The notes: generated by a model not told the origin, from the sequence alone. A stretch of 64,000 nucleotides of DNA from Candidatus Binatia bacterium (GCA_036563615.1 DATCMB010000009.1:186001-250000), one strand, 5' to 3'. Shown: positions 37,236 to 46,829, counted from the stretch's first letter. Program-made: numbers and translations.

Positions 37236-38081
37236 GTGCAGCTCCAGCTCGGAAACGGCATCACGCTCGGCTGCACGCAAGCGGGCCCGCAAGACGGACG
37301 GCCGGTCGTGCTGCTGCACGGCTTTCCCGAGCTCGCCTACGGCTGGCGGCACCAGATCCCGGCGCTCGCCGATGCGGGCTTCCGCGTCGTCGCGCCCGAC
37401 CAGCGCGGCTACGCCGAGAGCTCGAAGCCGCAGGGTGTCGCGGCCTACGACCTCGACCGCCTTGCGGAGGACGTCGTCGCTTTGGTCGATGCGCTCGGAC
37501 GGCGGACGTGCGCGCTCGTCGGCCACGACTGGGGCGCGACCGTCGCGTGGTGGACGGCCGCGCGCTACCCCGAGCGCGTCGAGCGCCTCGCGGTGCTGAA
37601 CGCCCCGCACCCCGCGGTGTGGAAGCACGCCATGCGGCACGACCCCGTGCAGCGCAGGCTCAGCTGGTACGTGCGCGTCTTCCGCGTGCCGTGGCTGCCC
37701 GAGCTGATGATGCGCGCCGGCAACTACAAGGCGCTCGCCGACGCGCTGCGCGGCGCCGCGCGCAAGGACGCCTTCGACGCGCGCGACCTCGAGGTGTACC
37801 GCACGGCGTGGCGACACCCCGGCGCGCTCACCGCGATGGTGAACTGGTACCGCGCGTTGCTCGCCAAGGATCTGCCGGAGCCCGAGCGCGAGCCGCGCAT
37901 CCGCGTGCCGACCGCGATCGTCTGGGGCGTCCACGACCCCTACGCGATCCGCGACCTCGCGGAGCGCAGCCGCGCCCTGTGCGACGACGCGACGCTCACC
38001 TACCTCGAGAACGCGACGCACTGGGTGCAGCACGACGAGCCCGAGCGCGTGAACGAGCTGCTGCTCGCGTTCCTCGGCTGA
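37236..38081 (+). CDS. Alpha/beta hydrolase, epoxide-hydrolase type
   Basis: A 281-residue soluble enzyme. HGFPELAYGWR (HG-x-P oxyanion loop), VAPDQRGYAESSKP, nucleophile elbow VGHDWGATVAWW with Asp rather than Ser, and catalytic His in NATHWVQHDEPERV. An Asp nucleophile with HGFPE is the signature of soluble epoxide hydrolases (haloalkane dehalogenases are close kin). The start is GTG, 2 bases after the ATPase-cyclase gene stop, so it is the last gene of the operon. It could act on epoxidised lipids linked to desaturase products; that is speculation. Confidence 0.9.
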   Translation: MQLQLGNGITLGCTQAGPQDGRPVVLLHGFPELAYGWRHQIPALADAGFRVVAPDQRGYAESSKPQGVAAYDLDRLAEDVVALVDALGRRTCALVGHDWGATVAWWTAARYPERVERLAVLNAPHPAVWKHAMRHDPVQRRLSWYVRVFRVPWLPELMMRAGNYKALADALRGAARKDAFDARDLEVYRTAWRHPGALTAMVNWYRALLAKDLPEPEREPRIRVPTAIVWGVHDPYAIRDLAERSRALCDDATLTYLENATHWVQHDEPERVNELLLAFLG

Positions 38082-38138
38082 GGCGCGCTCGCGCGCGGCG
38101 GCCGATTAGCGCCGCGCACGACCCACGACGGCCGCGCG

Positions 38139-39107
38139 CTACGCCTGCGCGGGCGGCTCCTGCGGCTGATCGAGGTACTCGCTGAGCCCGTAGCCGACGC
38201 GCTCGCCGTCGAGCACGTACTCGGTCATGCCCTCGCCGATGTAGGTCTGCATCCCGGCGCGGCGGTTGCGCAGCGGGATGAAGCCCTTCACGGTGCCGTC
38301 GATGCGGTGCTTCTCGCCGTTCTCGAGCAGCACCTCGGCGCGCAGCGCGCGGTGGAAGCGGGTGCCGGGCTCGTACTCCGTGTCGAGCTCGACGCGGTCG
38401 ATCTTCAGCAGCTCCTCGCCGCGATGGAAGACGCCGCCGATGCGGTCGCCGACGATCGAGATCACCATGCCGAGGTCGTCGCCGAAGTTGCCGGTGATCC
38501 AGCGGTACGACGGGGTCGACTGCCAGTAGCGCGGACCCCACGAGTGGTCGCGCAGGCCGTGTCCGGAGAGCTTCACCTCGGGGCCGCCGTCGACCGACAT
38601 CGTGCCGGTGACGCGCATGTGCTGCTCGTAGTGCGCGCGCGCGAACTCGTTGCCGTCGCCGGGCTTGCCGACGTGGCCGTAGATCGGGCCGACGCCCTCG
38701 TGCAGCAGGTCGAGCTCGAGGCGGCGGTGCGGGTTCTCCTTGAAGGCCTTGCTCGGATCCTGCATCGCGCGCGGGTCGGCGAGGTGGACGACCGAGCCCT
38801 CGTAGGTCGTGCGCAGCTTCTCGCCGGGCACCAGCACCTCGACCGCGAGCCCGCCCGCGTTCCAGCCGTCGTTGCTCGTGATCGCCGGGCGCTTGTAGTT
38901 GAACAGCGCCGAGCCGTCGGGCTCGTACACGATCACCGTGACCTCGGCGTAGCCCTCGTTCGCGCGGTTGCCGATGCGCACGAAGCCGCCGCGCTGCTGC
39001 GCGCGGTCGAAGAAGTTGAAGTAGACCGACTCGTTGAAGTTGGGCTCGGGGCCGAGGGGGTGCGTGTAGTCGTCCTCGGGCTTCACGTTGCCGACGATCT
39101 TCGCCAT
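38139..39107 (-). CDS. Lipocalin-like DUF7064/DUF7065-type protein
   Basis: A 322-residue protein made largely of beta strands, with THPLGPEPNFNESVYFNF near the N-terminus, GGFVRIGNRANEG, a KLSGHGLRDHSWGPRYW segment in the middle, and DGTVKGFIPLRNRR. The pattern resembles actinobacterial and proteobacterial proteins with two lipocalin-like halves, related in fold to CrtC/AttH, often found near lipid or terpene genes. No catalytic role is established. The ATG at 39107 lies in the last codons of the upstream membrane glycosyltransferase gene (25-base overlap), so the two are co-transcribed. Confidence 0.75.
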   Translation of the reverse strand: MAKIVGNVKPEDDYTHPLGPEPNFNESVYFNFFDRAQQRGGFVRIGNRANEGYAEVTVIVYEPDGSALFNYKRPAITSNDGWNAGGLAVEVLVPGEKLRTTYEGSVVHLADPRAMQDPSKAFKENPHRRLELDLLHEGVGPIYGHVGKPGDGNEFARAHYEQHMRVTGTMSVDGGPEVKLSGHGLRDHSWGPRYWQSTPSYRWITGNFGDDLGMVISIVGDRIGGVFHRGEELLKIDRVELDTEYEPGTRFHRALRAEVLLENGEKHRIDGTVKGFIPLRNRRAGMQTYIGEGMTEYVLDGERVGYGLSEYLDQPQEPPAQA

Positions 39108-40696
39108 GGTGCCTCCGTTTCGCTGGGCTCGGGCGAGCTTCGCCCCTTCCGCGACGTCGTGCAATCGCTGGTCGAGGTCGTGAATGCCGCAGCGCGCCAA
39201 GCGCGGCGCAGCAGCGCGAGCCCGGCGACGAGAAGCGCGAGCGGAACGGCGAGCCACGCGAGCGCGACCGACGCGCCGCGCGCCTCGAGGATGCGCAGCA
39301 CGAGCCAGTCGAGGTGCTTGCCCGCGCGCAGGAAGCGCCAGTGCGAGAGGATCGGCATCTTCGTCGGATCGAAGAGCACGTCGCGCGTCATGCCGACCTC
39401 GTGCGCCGCGCGGTGGAAGTCGACCGCGGTGCCGACGAGCTGCACGAACGCGCCCGTCAAACCAAGAACCCAGAGAAACGCGGTCGCCGCGGCGCCCGCG
39501 CCGACGAGCTCGCCCGCCGGCAGGAGCAGCAGCGGCACGAGCGGCGCGAGGTAGCGCGGACCCCAGCAGATGCCGCCGTCCCAGTGCGCGTAGAACGCGT
39601 AGCCGAGGAGCAGCGGCAGCGTGGTCCCGAGCAGCAGCGCCGCTTCCGCAGGTCGCCGGCGCGCGAGCGCCGGCAGACCGCAGAGGCCGCCGAGGAGCGG
39701 CGGCGAGTAGAGCAGGAAGCCGCGTCCCGAGCTGAGCAGCAGACCGTAGAGGCCGACCGGCAGGATCGTGTTGAACGCCTGCGTGCCGGGCTCGTCGAAG
39801 CGCAGCACGTGGCCGAAGCGCAGGTGGTTGTGCAGCGCGACGACCACGGCGGCGAGCGCGAGCGGAACAGCGAGCGCGATCACCTTGCGTCCGAGGACGC
39901 CCGCGCGCGCGTCGTCGCGCGCGTGGCGCAGCGCCGCGTAGAGCAGCACGGCGGGCGAGGTCAGCACGGCGTCGAACGGGCGCACGAGGAGCAGCAACCC
40001 GAGCACGACGCCGACGAGCGCAGGGCTGCGCAGCGAGCGCCACGCGAGCACTTCGTGGATCGCGACGAGCAAGCACGCCAGCACGACGACGTGCGGGAAG
40101 CCGTCACGCGACGCGGGCCACGTCTGCGTCGCGACGACGAGCAGCAGCACGAGGGCGCCGGCGACGCGCGGCGCGTACCCGAGCCGGCGAGCGATCAGCC
40201 ACAGCATCGCCGCGGCGAGCGCGCCGCACAGCGGTCCGAGCAGCGTCGCGAAGAAGACCGCGAAGCTCTCGGGGTAGTAGATGCTGACGTTCGCTCCGGC
40301 GAGCTCGCGAAACGCGTCGGGGGTGCGCAGGTCGATCTGCTTGCCGAGCCACGCGAGCGGCGCTTGCAGCAGCGACAGACCGAGCCCGTAGCGTCCGTAG
40401 CGCTTGCCGTCGGCGCCCTGCACCGTGCCCCAGACGTCGCCGAGCTCGAGAGTCTGCTCCTCGACGAGCTTGGTCGCGGTCAGGTGCACGATCAGCGAGT
40501 CGGCGGCGTAGAAGTGCCCGCCGTGCGTCAAGAGCAGGAAGCCGAGCGTGGCGAGGAAAACGCCCACCGGGGCGAGCCGGGCTTTGGTGCTCGCCCCGGG
40601 CTGCGGACGTTGCAACTCGATGACGGCGTGCGCCCCGCGCTTCGCTGCGGGGGCGAGCGCCGCGTGCGCGGCCGCCTGGTCCTCGGCTTCGTACAC
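39083..40696 (-). CDS. GT39-like polytopic membrane glycosyltransferase
   Basis: About 537 residues with 10-12 hydrophobic segments. A basic cytosolic head is followed by a first span (PVGVFLATLGFLLLTHGGHFYAADS), whose outward Asp is where GT-C enzymes bind donor, and the phrase GKRYGRYGLGLSLLQAPLAWLG. It likely transfers sugars from lipid carriers to envelope glycans. The start is uncertain: GTG 40696 is given, ATG 40786 is an in-frame alternative that would leave only 9 bases to the divergent msrB start. The gene downstream overlaps by 25 bases. Confidence 0.75.
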   Translation of the reverse strand: MYEAEDQAAAHAALAPAAKRGAHAVIELQRPQPGASTKARLAPVGVFLATLGFLLLTHGGHFYAADSLIVHLTATKLVEEQTLELGDVWGTVQGADGKRYGRYGLGLSLLQAPLAWLGKQIDLRTPDAFRELAGANVSIYYPESFAVFFATLLGPLCGALAAAMLWLIARRLGYAPRVAGALVLLLVVATQTWPASRDGFPHVVVLACLLVAIHEVLAWRSLRSPALVGVVLGLLLLVRPFDAVLTSPAVLLYAALRHARDDARAGVLGRKVIALAVPLALAAVVVALHNHLRFGHVLRFDEPGTQAFNTILPVGLYGLLLSSGRGFLLYSPPLLGGLCGLPALARRRPAEAALLLGTTLPLLLGYAFYAHWDGGICWGPRYLAPLVPLLLLPAGELVGAGAAATAFLWVLGLTGAFVQLVGTAVDFHRAAHEVGMTRDVLFDPTKMPILSHWRFLRAGKHLDWLVLRILEARGASVALAWLAVPLALLVAGLALLRRAWRAAAFTTSTSDCTTSRKGRSSPEPSETEAPWRRSSAT

Positions 40697-40795
40697 GGTG
40701 GTGAGACGGACTTTGTAGCTGCGCCGACCTTGCCCGCACAACCATGCATTTTCGGCACGGGTGACCGTGCGCGGCGCTTCTGGCATCCTGACGAC

Positions 40796-41341
40796 GTGAC
40801 CCATCCGTTGATCGATTCGATCGACAGGCGCCGCGTCCTGCGCGGCCTCCTCGCCTGCGGCGCTGCGCTGCTGGGCTGCTCGCGCGGCCACGCCGACGAT
40901 GTCGGCGCGCCCGACGTGCCGCGGCTCGACTGCGAGCACGAGGCGTGGCGCAAGGTGCTGCGCCCCGAGCAGTACGCCGTGCTCTTCGAGGAGGCGACCG
41001 AGCGCGCGTTCTCGAGCCCGCTCGAGAAGGAGAAGCGCGCCGGCACGTACGTCTGCGCGGCGTGCGCGCTGCCGCTCTTCGAGTCGAAGACCAAGTTCGA
41101 CAGCGGCACCGGCTGGCCGAGCTTCTGGGCGCCGATCGCGGGACGGATCGGCACCAAGGCCGACTACAAGCTGATCTTCCCGCGCACCGAGTACCACTGC
41201 GCCCGCTGCGGCGGACACCAGGGCCACGTCTTCGACGACGGACCGCCGCCGACCGGCAAGCGCTACTGCAACAACGGCGTCGCGCTGACCTTCGTTCCCG
41301 AGGGCGAGCCGCTGCCGGGGCTGCGCTCCTGCCCGGCGTGA
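40796..41341 (+). CDS. msrB: Peptide-methionine (R)-S-oxide reductase, exported lipoprotein form
   Basis: A 181-residue MsrB, which repairs methionine-R-sulfoxide. The N-terminus carries the Tat-like RRRVLRGLLACGAALLGC, ending in a lipobox, so the enzyme is envelope-anchored. The catalytic part has both zinc CxxC pairs (CAAC, CARC), FDSGTGWPSFW, and the active Cys in RYCNNGVALTF. The GTG at 40796 is used because it starts the signal. Most MsrB are cytosolic, so this form protects periplasmic proteins. Monocistronic. Confidence 0.92.
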   Translation: MTHPLIDSIDRRRVLRGLLACGAALLGCSRGHADDVGAPDVPRLDCEHEAWRKVLRPEQYAVLFEEATERAFSSPLEKEKRAGTYVCAACALPLFESKTKFDSGTGWPSFWAPIAGRIGTKADYKLIFPRTEYHCARCGGHQGHVFDDGPPPTGKRYCNNGVALTFVPEGEPLPGLRSCPA

Positions 41342-41472
41342 CGACGCCGCGTCGTGCGCGCGTCTGACGCGAGCCGCGCGCGCACGCCGCGTATCCGATC
41401 ACGCTGCGCGACGGCCGCGCGACGAGCGCGCAGCGATGGTACGCGCGCGGCACCTCCGCTATCCGTCGTAGC

Positions 41473-42090
41473 GTGCAGCCTCCGCCGCCGGATCTGACGC
41501 CGCTCGTCAGCGTGGCCCTCGGCATCGGGCTCGCCGCCGCGTGCGGGCTGCGCGTCTTCCTGCCGCTGCTCGCCGTCGGCGTCGCGGCGCGTACCGGTCA
41601 CCTCGCACTCAGCGACAACTTCGCCTGGCTCGCGAGCGATCCGGCGCTGATCGCGTTCGGCACCGCGACGGTGATCGAGGTGCTCGCCTACCACGTGCCG
41701 TTCCTCGACCACTTGCTCGACGTCCTCGCGACCCCGAGCGCGGTGGTCGCAGGGACGGTCGCGACCGCCGCGGTGCTGACCGACGTGCCGCCGGTCGTTC
41801 AGTGGACGCTCGCGGTGATCGCGGGCGGCGGCACCGCGGGGATCGTGCAGAGCGCGACCGTGCTGACGCGCGTCGGCTCGACCTTCTTCACCGGCGGCCT
41901 CGGCAACCTGCTGCTCGCGAGCTTCGAGCTCTTCGGCGCGCTCGGCACGGTGGTGCTCGTCCTCGTGCTGCCGTTCGTCGGGCTCGCGCTGGTCGTCCTG
42001 CTGCTCGCGCTCGCGATCTACGTCCTCGTGCGCGCGCGCCGCCGCCGCGCGGCCAAGCCGCCGCGCGACGACGCGCCGGCGACGGCTTGA
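41473..42090 (+). CDS. DUF4126 membrane protein
   Basis: A 205-residue protein with five or so membrane segments and the DUF4126 features ACGLRVFLPLLAVGVAARTGH near the start, VIEVLAYHVPFLDHLLD, and AGGGTAGIVQSATVLTR. The C-terminus is a basic cytosolic tail. Function unknown for the whole family. The GTG at 41473 is the first start in frame. The 131 bases upstream show no clear promoter. Confidence 0.88.
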   Translation: MQPPPPDLTPLVSVALGIGLAAACGLRVFLPLLAVGVAARTGHLALSDNFAWLASDPALIAFGTATVIEVLAYHVPFLDHLLDVLATPSAVVAGTVATAAVLTDVPPVVQWTLAVIAGGGTAGIVQSATVLTRVGSTFFTGGLGNLLLASFELFGALGTVVLVLVLPFVGLALVVLLLALAIYVLVRARRRRAAKPPRDDAPATA

Positions 42091-42095
42091 CGGCT

Positions 42096-42112
42096 GCCCG
42101 GCCGCGCCGGGC
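42096..42112. terminator. Hairpin between convergent genes
   Basis: GCCCGG, loop CCGCG, CCGGGC, filling the 22-base gap between the DUF4126 stop and the dioxygenase stop. It probably terminates in both directions. No T tract. Confidence 0.45.
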
Positions 42113-43186
42113 TCAGGCCCAGCAGACGGCGATCTGACGCGGCCCCGCGTACGGCAGGCGCCCGTGCGCGGTCGAGTGGTTGTCGATCGCCACGACGTCG
42201 CCGAGCCGCCACGGCGTGACCACCATGTGCCGCCAGATCACCTCGCGCACGTGCGCGACGTCGGCGTCCGGGATCTCGCGCCCGTCGAGGTACGTGCAGT
42301 GCATCGACTGCTCGTCGGACGATCGCGTCAGGCGCTGCAGCGCGACCATCGCGCGCGCGAACTGCCACAGCGCGAAGTGCTTGACGGTCGGACGCAGCCT
42401 GTAGATGTGCCCGTACTCGTCGGCCGCCGACGACAGGTGGAAGGTCGTGACGTGGTTGTGCCAGACGCGCTCGCCGGTCACCGGGTGGTCGCGGAACACC
42501 GGCTGCGTGCTGACGATCCTGAGCCCGTCGCCGTCGGTCCAGATCGGCTCGAAGCCTTCCTCGCGGCACCGCGCCTCGACCGTCGCGCGGTCGGTGGTGC
42601 GGAACATCTCGTCCCAGCGCTTGAGCTTCCAGAGGTCGAAGGACGAGCCGCCCGACGGTCCGGCGTAGTTGCGCACGATGCGAATTCCGCCTTCCTCGAA
42701 GCGTCGGCGCACCTGCGGGTCGAGGTCGCGCCACACCGCGCGGAAGTCGCACAGCGGCGTCTCGCCGCTGCCGTCCGCCGGCTCGACGAGGCAGCAGAAG
42801 AAGAGACGCCGCGGCGGCTCCTTGACGAAGCTCATCTCGCAGTGCTGCGGGATCGGGTAGAACGGCGGCAGCTCGCTCGCGGAGAAGACGTAGTCGGTGA
42901 GTGCGTCGCGCGGCGAGGTGCCGAGGTAGTCGTTCTTCAGGTCGTCGTCGATCGCGCGCGCGATGCGCTCGAAGTCGTCCGGCGTGCGCACCGCGAAGCC
43001 GCGGAACAGGATCGCGCCGTGGCGGATGAGCTTGTCCTGCACCCACGACGCGTTCGCGCGCAGGCGCTCGGCGAGGAGCGCCGGGTCGCGCTCGCCGTTC
43101 GCCTGCACGACGAGCGGCAGCGCCTTGCCGTTCAGCGTGGTCGTCGCGAAGGGCTCGCGCTCGGTCTGGATCGCTTCCGCTTGCAT
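42113..43186 (-). CDS. TauD/TfdA-type 2-oxoglutarate/Fe(II) dioxygenase
   Basis: A 357-residue member of the TauD/clavaminate-synthase-like fold. The iron triad shows HCE in IPQHCEMSF (His and Glu, the HxE variant of the usual HxD) and a distal His in IDNHSTAHGRLPYAG, followed by the 2-oxoglutarate Arg in GPRQIA. GAILFRGFAVRTPDDFE is the family's N-terminal signature. It likely hydroxylates a small acid or amino-acid-derived compound, as in antibiotic or siderophore tailoring or sulfonate use. It stands alone here, so the substrate is open. Confidence 0.9.
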   Translation of the reverse strand: MQAEAIQTEREPFATTTLNGKALPLVVQANGERDPALLAERLRANASWVQDKLIRHGAILFRGFAVRTPDDFERIARAIDDDLKNDYLGTSPRDALTDYVFSASELPPFYPIPQHCEMSFVKEPPRRLFFCCLVEPADGSGETPLCDFRAVWRDLDPQVRRRFEEGGIRIVRNYAGPSGGSSFDLWKLKRWDEMFRTTDRATVEARCREEGFEPIWTDGDGLRIVSTQPVFRDHPVTGERVWHNHVTTFHLSSAADEYGHIYRLRPTVKHFALWQFARAMVALQRLTRSSDEQSMHCTYLDGREIPDADVAHVREVIWRHMVVTPWRLGDVVAIDNHSTAHGRLPYAGPRQIAVCWA

Positions 43187-43334
43187 GGCCTCGACCTTTC
43201 CCGCGCCGGAAGGAGCCGGCGTGCACGGCCTTTAGCGGCTGGTCGTGGTGCTGTCACGGAGCGGCCGCGCGAGCGGCGCGCGGGCGCCGCCGACCGCGGG
43301 GCGCGCCGGGGCGCCCTCCGCTCACAGCCCTCGA

Positions 43335-44882
43335 TCACAGCCCGTTCAGCTGCGCGACCACCTTCATCACGTCGCCGATGTCGTAGAAGTCGACGGTGAC
43401 GAAGTTCGGCAGCGCGCCGTTCGCTGCCTGGCACTCGAGCGCGCGGTCGATGAACAGCGGGTTGTGGTTGATCTGCTCGGCGAGCGCCGGCGAGCCGAAC
43501 ACCTGGGTCAGGAAGTGGTTCAGGATGAACAGGCTGTTCGACGGCGAGCCGCGGTTCGGATCGCAGCTCAGGGCGGCCGGGTTGGCGAACGAGTAGTGCG
43601 TCTCGAACGCGTAGGTCCACACGCGGTGGTACCAGGGATACGCGCCGCCCTGGTTGTCGGTGAAGACGACGAGCCTGCGGTCGGCGGCGATCATCTCGCG
43701 CAGCGTCGGCCACGGAACGCCGACCGGCTGCGCGTGCACGTAAGGCAGCAGCCCGGCCGCGGCGAACGCGGCCTCGGTGTCGGCGGCGCTCACGTAGCTC
43801 TCGAAGATGATGCTGACGATCTCGTACGGGTGCCGCTCGAGGAACTTGCGGATGTCGATCAGCGTGTCGACGAGCGGCTTCTTCCCGAGCTGGCAGAGCG
43901 CGTGGCAGAGCACCACCTCGCCCGCGTCGTAGTACGTGTCGAGCATGAGCCCGCGGACGCCGTCCGCGAGCTGGCGCGCGACGCCGTAGCGCTGGTTCGG
44001 CCCGACGAAGCCGTCCTCGACGTTCGAGTTCGCGTTGTGCGTCGTCACGTAGGCGACCTGGTCGAAGCGCCGGTCGCAGAGCTCGGGCGCGCCGTTGCAG
44101 GCGTGCACCGCGGTCGACGGCAGGCACACTTCCTTGACGGCGGCGGTGTCGAGCGCCGTCGCGCCGAAGCCGTCGTCGACGCGCAGGCCGCGCTGCCGAG
44201 TCGCCTTGCTGCCGACGAGCCGCGCGTCGTAGCAGGCGAGGTGCACGCGCGCGCGCTTCATCGTCTCGCCGGCGACGTCGGCCGGCGAGCAGAGCTGGCG
44301 CGGACGCAGGATCTCGAGCGTGCGCGTCGCGCCGTCCGCGTCGGTGACCTCGATGCGCGTGCCGGCCGCGGCGAAGTTCTTCTTGCCGCCCGGCGTGCGC
44401 GCGACGCGGCAGCGGTAGCGGTCGACCTCGTGGCTCGCGAAGTCCGGCAGCGACGGGGTCGTTGCCGTATCCACCAGCGTCGGCGCGAGCAGCGTGCTCG
44501 GCGCGCCGAGGTCGAGGACGTGCTCGCCGAGGGCATTGTCGACGCGGACGCCGCGCACGCGCGGCTGGCGTCCCGACGAGCGCGCCGCATGACGCAGCAG
44601 GTGAGTCGCCTCGTCGGTCGGCGGCACGCCGTCGAGCGACGCCGGCGAGCACAGGCGGTTCGTTTGCTTGACGGTGAGCGTGGACGAGCCGTAGTGGTCC
44701 GCGATGCCGATGCCGGTGAAGGTCGGCGGCCGGACGCTGCCGGGCGAGCGCCGCGCGGCGCTGCACACGAAGGCGTCGAGGGCGAGGCTCGGCACCGCGG
44801 TCGCGAGGACGGCGGCGCAGGACAGGAGCAAAGAGAGGAGCGCGGGCGCGGAGAGCGCGCGGAAGCGTCGGGGGTGCGGCAT
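43335..44882 (-). CDS. Secreted PI-PLC-like phosphodiesterase with N-terminal repeats
   Basis: A 515-residue protein. Sec signal (1-35, cleavage near SLALDAF), then two Cys-containing repeats (about 35-130 and 140-245), each ending in a V-D-N/D-x-x-G segment and a C-x-P motif (LCSPASLDG, QLCSPADVAG, VCLPSTAVH). The C-terminal domain is a PI-PLC-type TIM barrel: VAYVTTHNANSN with the catalytic His, DGVRGLMLDTYYDAGEVVLCHALC with the second His, IFESYVSAADTEAAF and LVVFTDNQGG. Bacterial relatives cut phosphatidylinositol or similar head groups. The repeats may bind surface or matrix. Confidence 0.85.
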   Translation of the reverse strand: MPHPRRFRALSAPALLSLLLSCAAVLATAVPSLALDAFVCSAARRSPGSVRPPTFTGIGIADHYGSSTLTVKQTNRLCSPASLDGVPPTDEATHLLRHAARSSGRQPRVRGVRVDNALGEHVLDLGAPSTLLAPTLVDTATTPSLPDFASHEVDRYRCRVARTPGGKKNFAAAGTRIEVTDADGATRTLEILRPRQLCSPADVAGETMKRARVHLACYDARLVGSKATRQRGLRVDDGFGATALDTAAVKEVCLPSTAVHACNGAPELCDRRFDQVAYVTTHNANSNVEDGFVGPNQRYGVARQLADGVRGLMLDTYYDAGEVVLCHALCQLGKKPLVDTLIDIRKFLERHPYEIVSIIFESYVSAADTEAAFAAAGLLPYVHAQPVGVPWPTLREMIAADRRLVVFTDNQGGAYPWYHRVWTYAFETHYSFANPAALSCDPNRGSPSNSLFILNHFLTQVFGSPALAEQINHNPLFIDRALECQAANGALPNFVTVDFYDIGDVMKVVAQLNGL

Positions 44883-45021
44883 CCCGCGACGGTAGGAGAC
44901 GCGTTGCGGGCTGCGCAAGCCGCTTCTCGCGCAGCGCGTCGGCGCGCGAGGCGCTGCAGCGGCGCCTCCTTCGATGGAGCGGCGCGTCGGCGCGCGCTTC
45001 AGCGGGGCGTCGGACGCGCGC

Positions 45022-45186
45022 TCAGCGCGACGCCCCGATCCGCTGCCCGGCGAAGCTGCCGCGCAGCACGACGACGCGCTTCTCGATCAGCTCCGTCGCT
45101 CGCGCCACCACCTCGTGGTCGGTCTTCGCGAACGCGCTCAGGCAGACGACGAGGTCGAGCATCGTCATGGGGATCGGCGCCGACAT
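45022..45186 (-). CDS. Small conserved hypothetical protein (54 residues)
   Basis: The sequence MSAPIPMTMLDLVVCLSAF, then TDHEVVARATELIEKRVVVLRGSF, follows a pattern I know from short bacterial proteins: T-x-L-D-L-V-x-x-x-x-x-x-x-x-D-x-E-V-V-A, then a basic R-V-x-L-x-G-x-F tail. No function is assigned to them. The ATG at 45186 begins the conserved part; longer frames have only Arg-rich translation upstream. Easily missed by size cut-offs. Confidence 0.6.
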   Translation of the reverse strand: MSAPIPMTMLDLVVCLSAFAKTDHEVVARATELIEKRVVVLRGSFAGQRIGASR

Positions 45187-45319
45187 GCCCCGCGGGAACC
45201 GCAACGCTCGTGCCACGCGTCGCCCGAGGGCACGCGCGTCGGACGTGCGTTTCCGGTGTCGTGGCGCGCGACGAAGGGTTGCACGGCCGACGATCTCGCA
45301 GCCGCGCACGAACGCTGCA

Positions 45320-46729
45320 TCAGGCGACTTGGCGTTCCACCGCGTGGGACGCGCGCAGGAGCCGCATGCGGCGACCCCACCGCGCGACCAGCGCGAGCGC
45401 GACCACGATCAGCCCGATCGAGAGCCCGATCCACAGCCCGCGCACGCCGAGCCCGAACCTGAAGCAGAGCGCATAGCCGACCGGCAGCCCGAGCACCCAG
45501 TAGCCGATCAGAGCGGCCACCATCGCGGTGCGCGTGTCGCCGGAGCCGCGCAGCACGCCGGCCCCGACCACCTGCAGGCCGTCGAAGAGCTGGAACACCG
45601 CCGCGATCAGCAGCAGCGAGACGCCGGTCGCGATCACCGCCTCGTCGTTGGTGAAGGCGCGCATCACGAGCCGGGGCGCCAGCATGAAGACCAGCGCCGC
45701 GCAGCTCATGAACGCGCCGCCGACCGCGAGCGCCGCCCAGCCCGAGCGCTCCGCCGCCGCGACGCGGTTCGCGCCGAGCTCCTGTCCGACGCGCACCGCG
45801 CCCGCCGACGCGACGCCGAGCGGCACCATGAAGGAGAACGCCGCCGCGCCGAGCGCGATCTGGTGCGCCGCGAGCGACAGCGGATCGAGCCCCGCGGCGA
45901 GCAGCGTCGCCGCGGTGAAGACGCCGCCCTCGAGCATCACCTGCACCGACGCCGGAGCGCCGAGCGCGACGATGCGGCGCAGCACCGCGAGGTCGGGCCA
46001 CGGCGGGGTGCGGAACAGCGCGCGGTCGTAGCGGCGCGCGTACCAGATCGTGAAGCCGACCAGCACCGCGAGCATGTAGAGGCGCGACAGCACCGTCGCC
46101 CACGCCGCACCCGTGGCGCCGAGCTTGGGGGCGCCGAGGTGGCCGAAGATCAGCACCCAGTTCGCCGCGACGTTGATCAGGTTCGCGCTGAGCAGCGCGA
46201 AGGTCGCGGCGCGCACGAGACCGATCGCCTGCAGGTAGCGGCGCAGCGCGACGAACCACAGGAACGGCAGCACGCTGAGCGTCACCACCGAGAGGTACGA
46301 GCGCGCGTCCGGCAGCACGGCGGGCTCGATGCCGAGCTCGTGCAGGTACTCGTGCGCGAGCCAGAGCACGAAGGTGAGCAGCGCGCCGAGCGCGACGCAC
46401 AGCCACAGGCTCTGCACGAGCGAGCGGTGCGCCTCCTTCAAGCGTCCGCCGCCGAAGGCGTGCGCGACCAGATAGTCGAGCCCGAGCAGCACGCCGATCC
46501 CGGCGACGCTCACGAAGTGGAAGAGGTTCGCGCCGACCGACACCGCACCGATCGCCTCGGCGCTGACGCGCCCGACCATCATCGTGTCGACGAGGCCCAT
46601 CGACATGCCGCCGAGCTCCGCGACCACGACGGGACCCGCGAGACGGAGCAGCGCCGGCAGCTCCTGCCTCATGCCCGCGAGCGGCCGGGCCGCGCGACGG
46701 ATGTGCGTCATGACGGCGGCGGACGACAT
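45320..46729 (-). CDS. MATE-family multidrug/cation antiporter
   Basis: A 469-residue transporter with 12 hydrophobic segments in two pseudo-repeats. Landmarks are LAGPVVVAELGGMSMGLVDTMMVGRVS at the start, the first-half VLLGLDYLVAHAFGGGR, and LGAPASVQVMLEGGVF opening the second half, with VRVGQELGANRVAAAERSGW matching the family's conserved loop. It exports organic cations or metabolites using sodium or proton gradients. The start is ATG 46729; Met7 (46711) is an alternative. The 100-base divergent gap to the next flavin oxidoreductase must hold both promoters. Confidence 0.92.
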   Translation of the reverse strand: MSSAAVMTHIRRAARPLAGMRQELPALLRLAGPVVVAELGGMSMGLVDTMMVGRVSAEAIGAVSVGANLFHFVSVAGIGVLLGLDYLVAHAFGGGRLKEAHRSLVQSLWLCVALGALLTFVLWLAHEYLHELGIEPAVLPDARSYLSVVTLSVLPFLWFVALRRYLQAIGLVRAATFALLSANLINVAANWVLIFGHLGAPKLGATGAAWATVLSRLYMLAVLVGFTIWYARRYDRALFRTPPWPDLAVLRRIVALGAPASVQVMLEGGVFTAATLLAAGLDPLSLAAHQIALGAAAFSFMVPLGVASAGAVRVGQELGANRVAAAERSGWAALAVGGAFMSCAALVFMLAPRLVMRAFTNDEAVIATGVSLLLIAAVFQLFDGLQVVGAGVLRGSGDTRTAMVAALIGYWVLGLPVGYALCFRFGLGVRGLWIGLSIGLIVVALALVARWGRRMRLLRASHAVERQVA

Positions 46730-46829
46730 GGGAAGCGGCCAGTGTAGCGGGCGCGCCTTGCTCGTCCGAGAGCCCTTCGATCGTCGTGGAGAATTGCCGT
46801 CCGCGCGCCGCGCGGGATACGAGCCCCGC

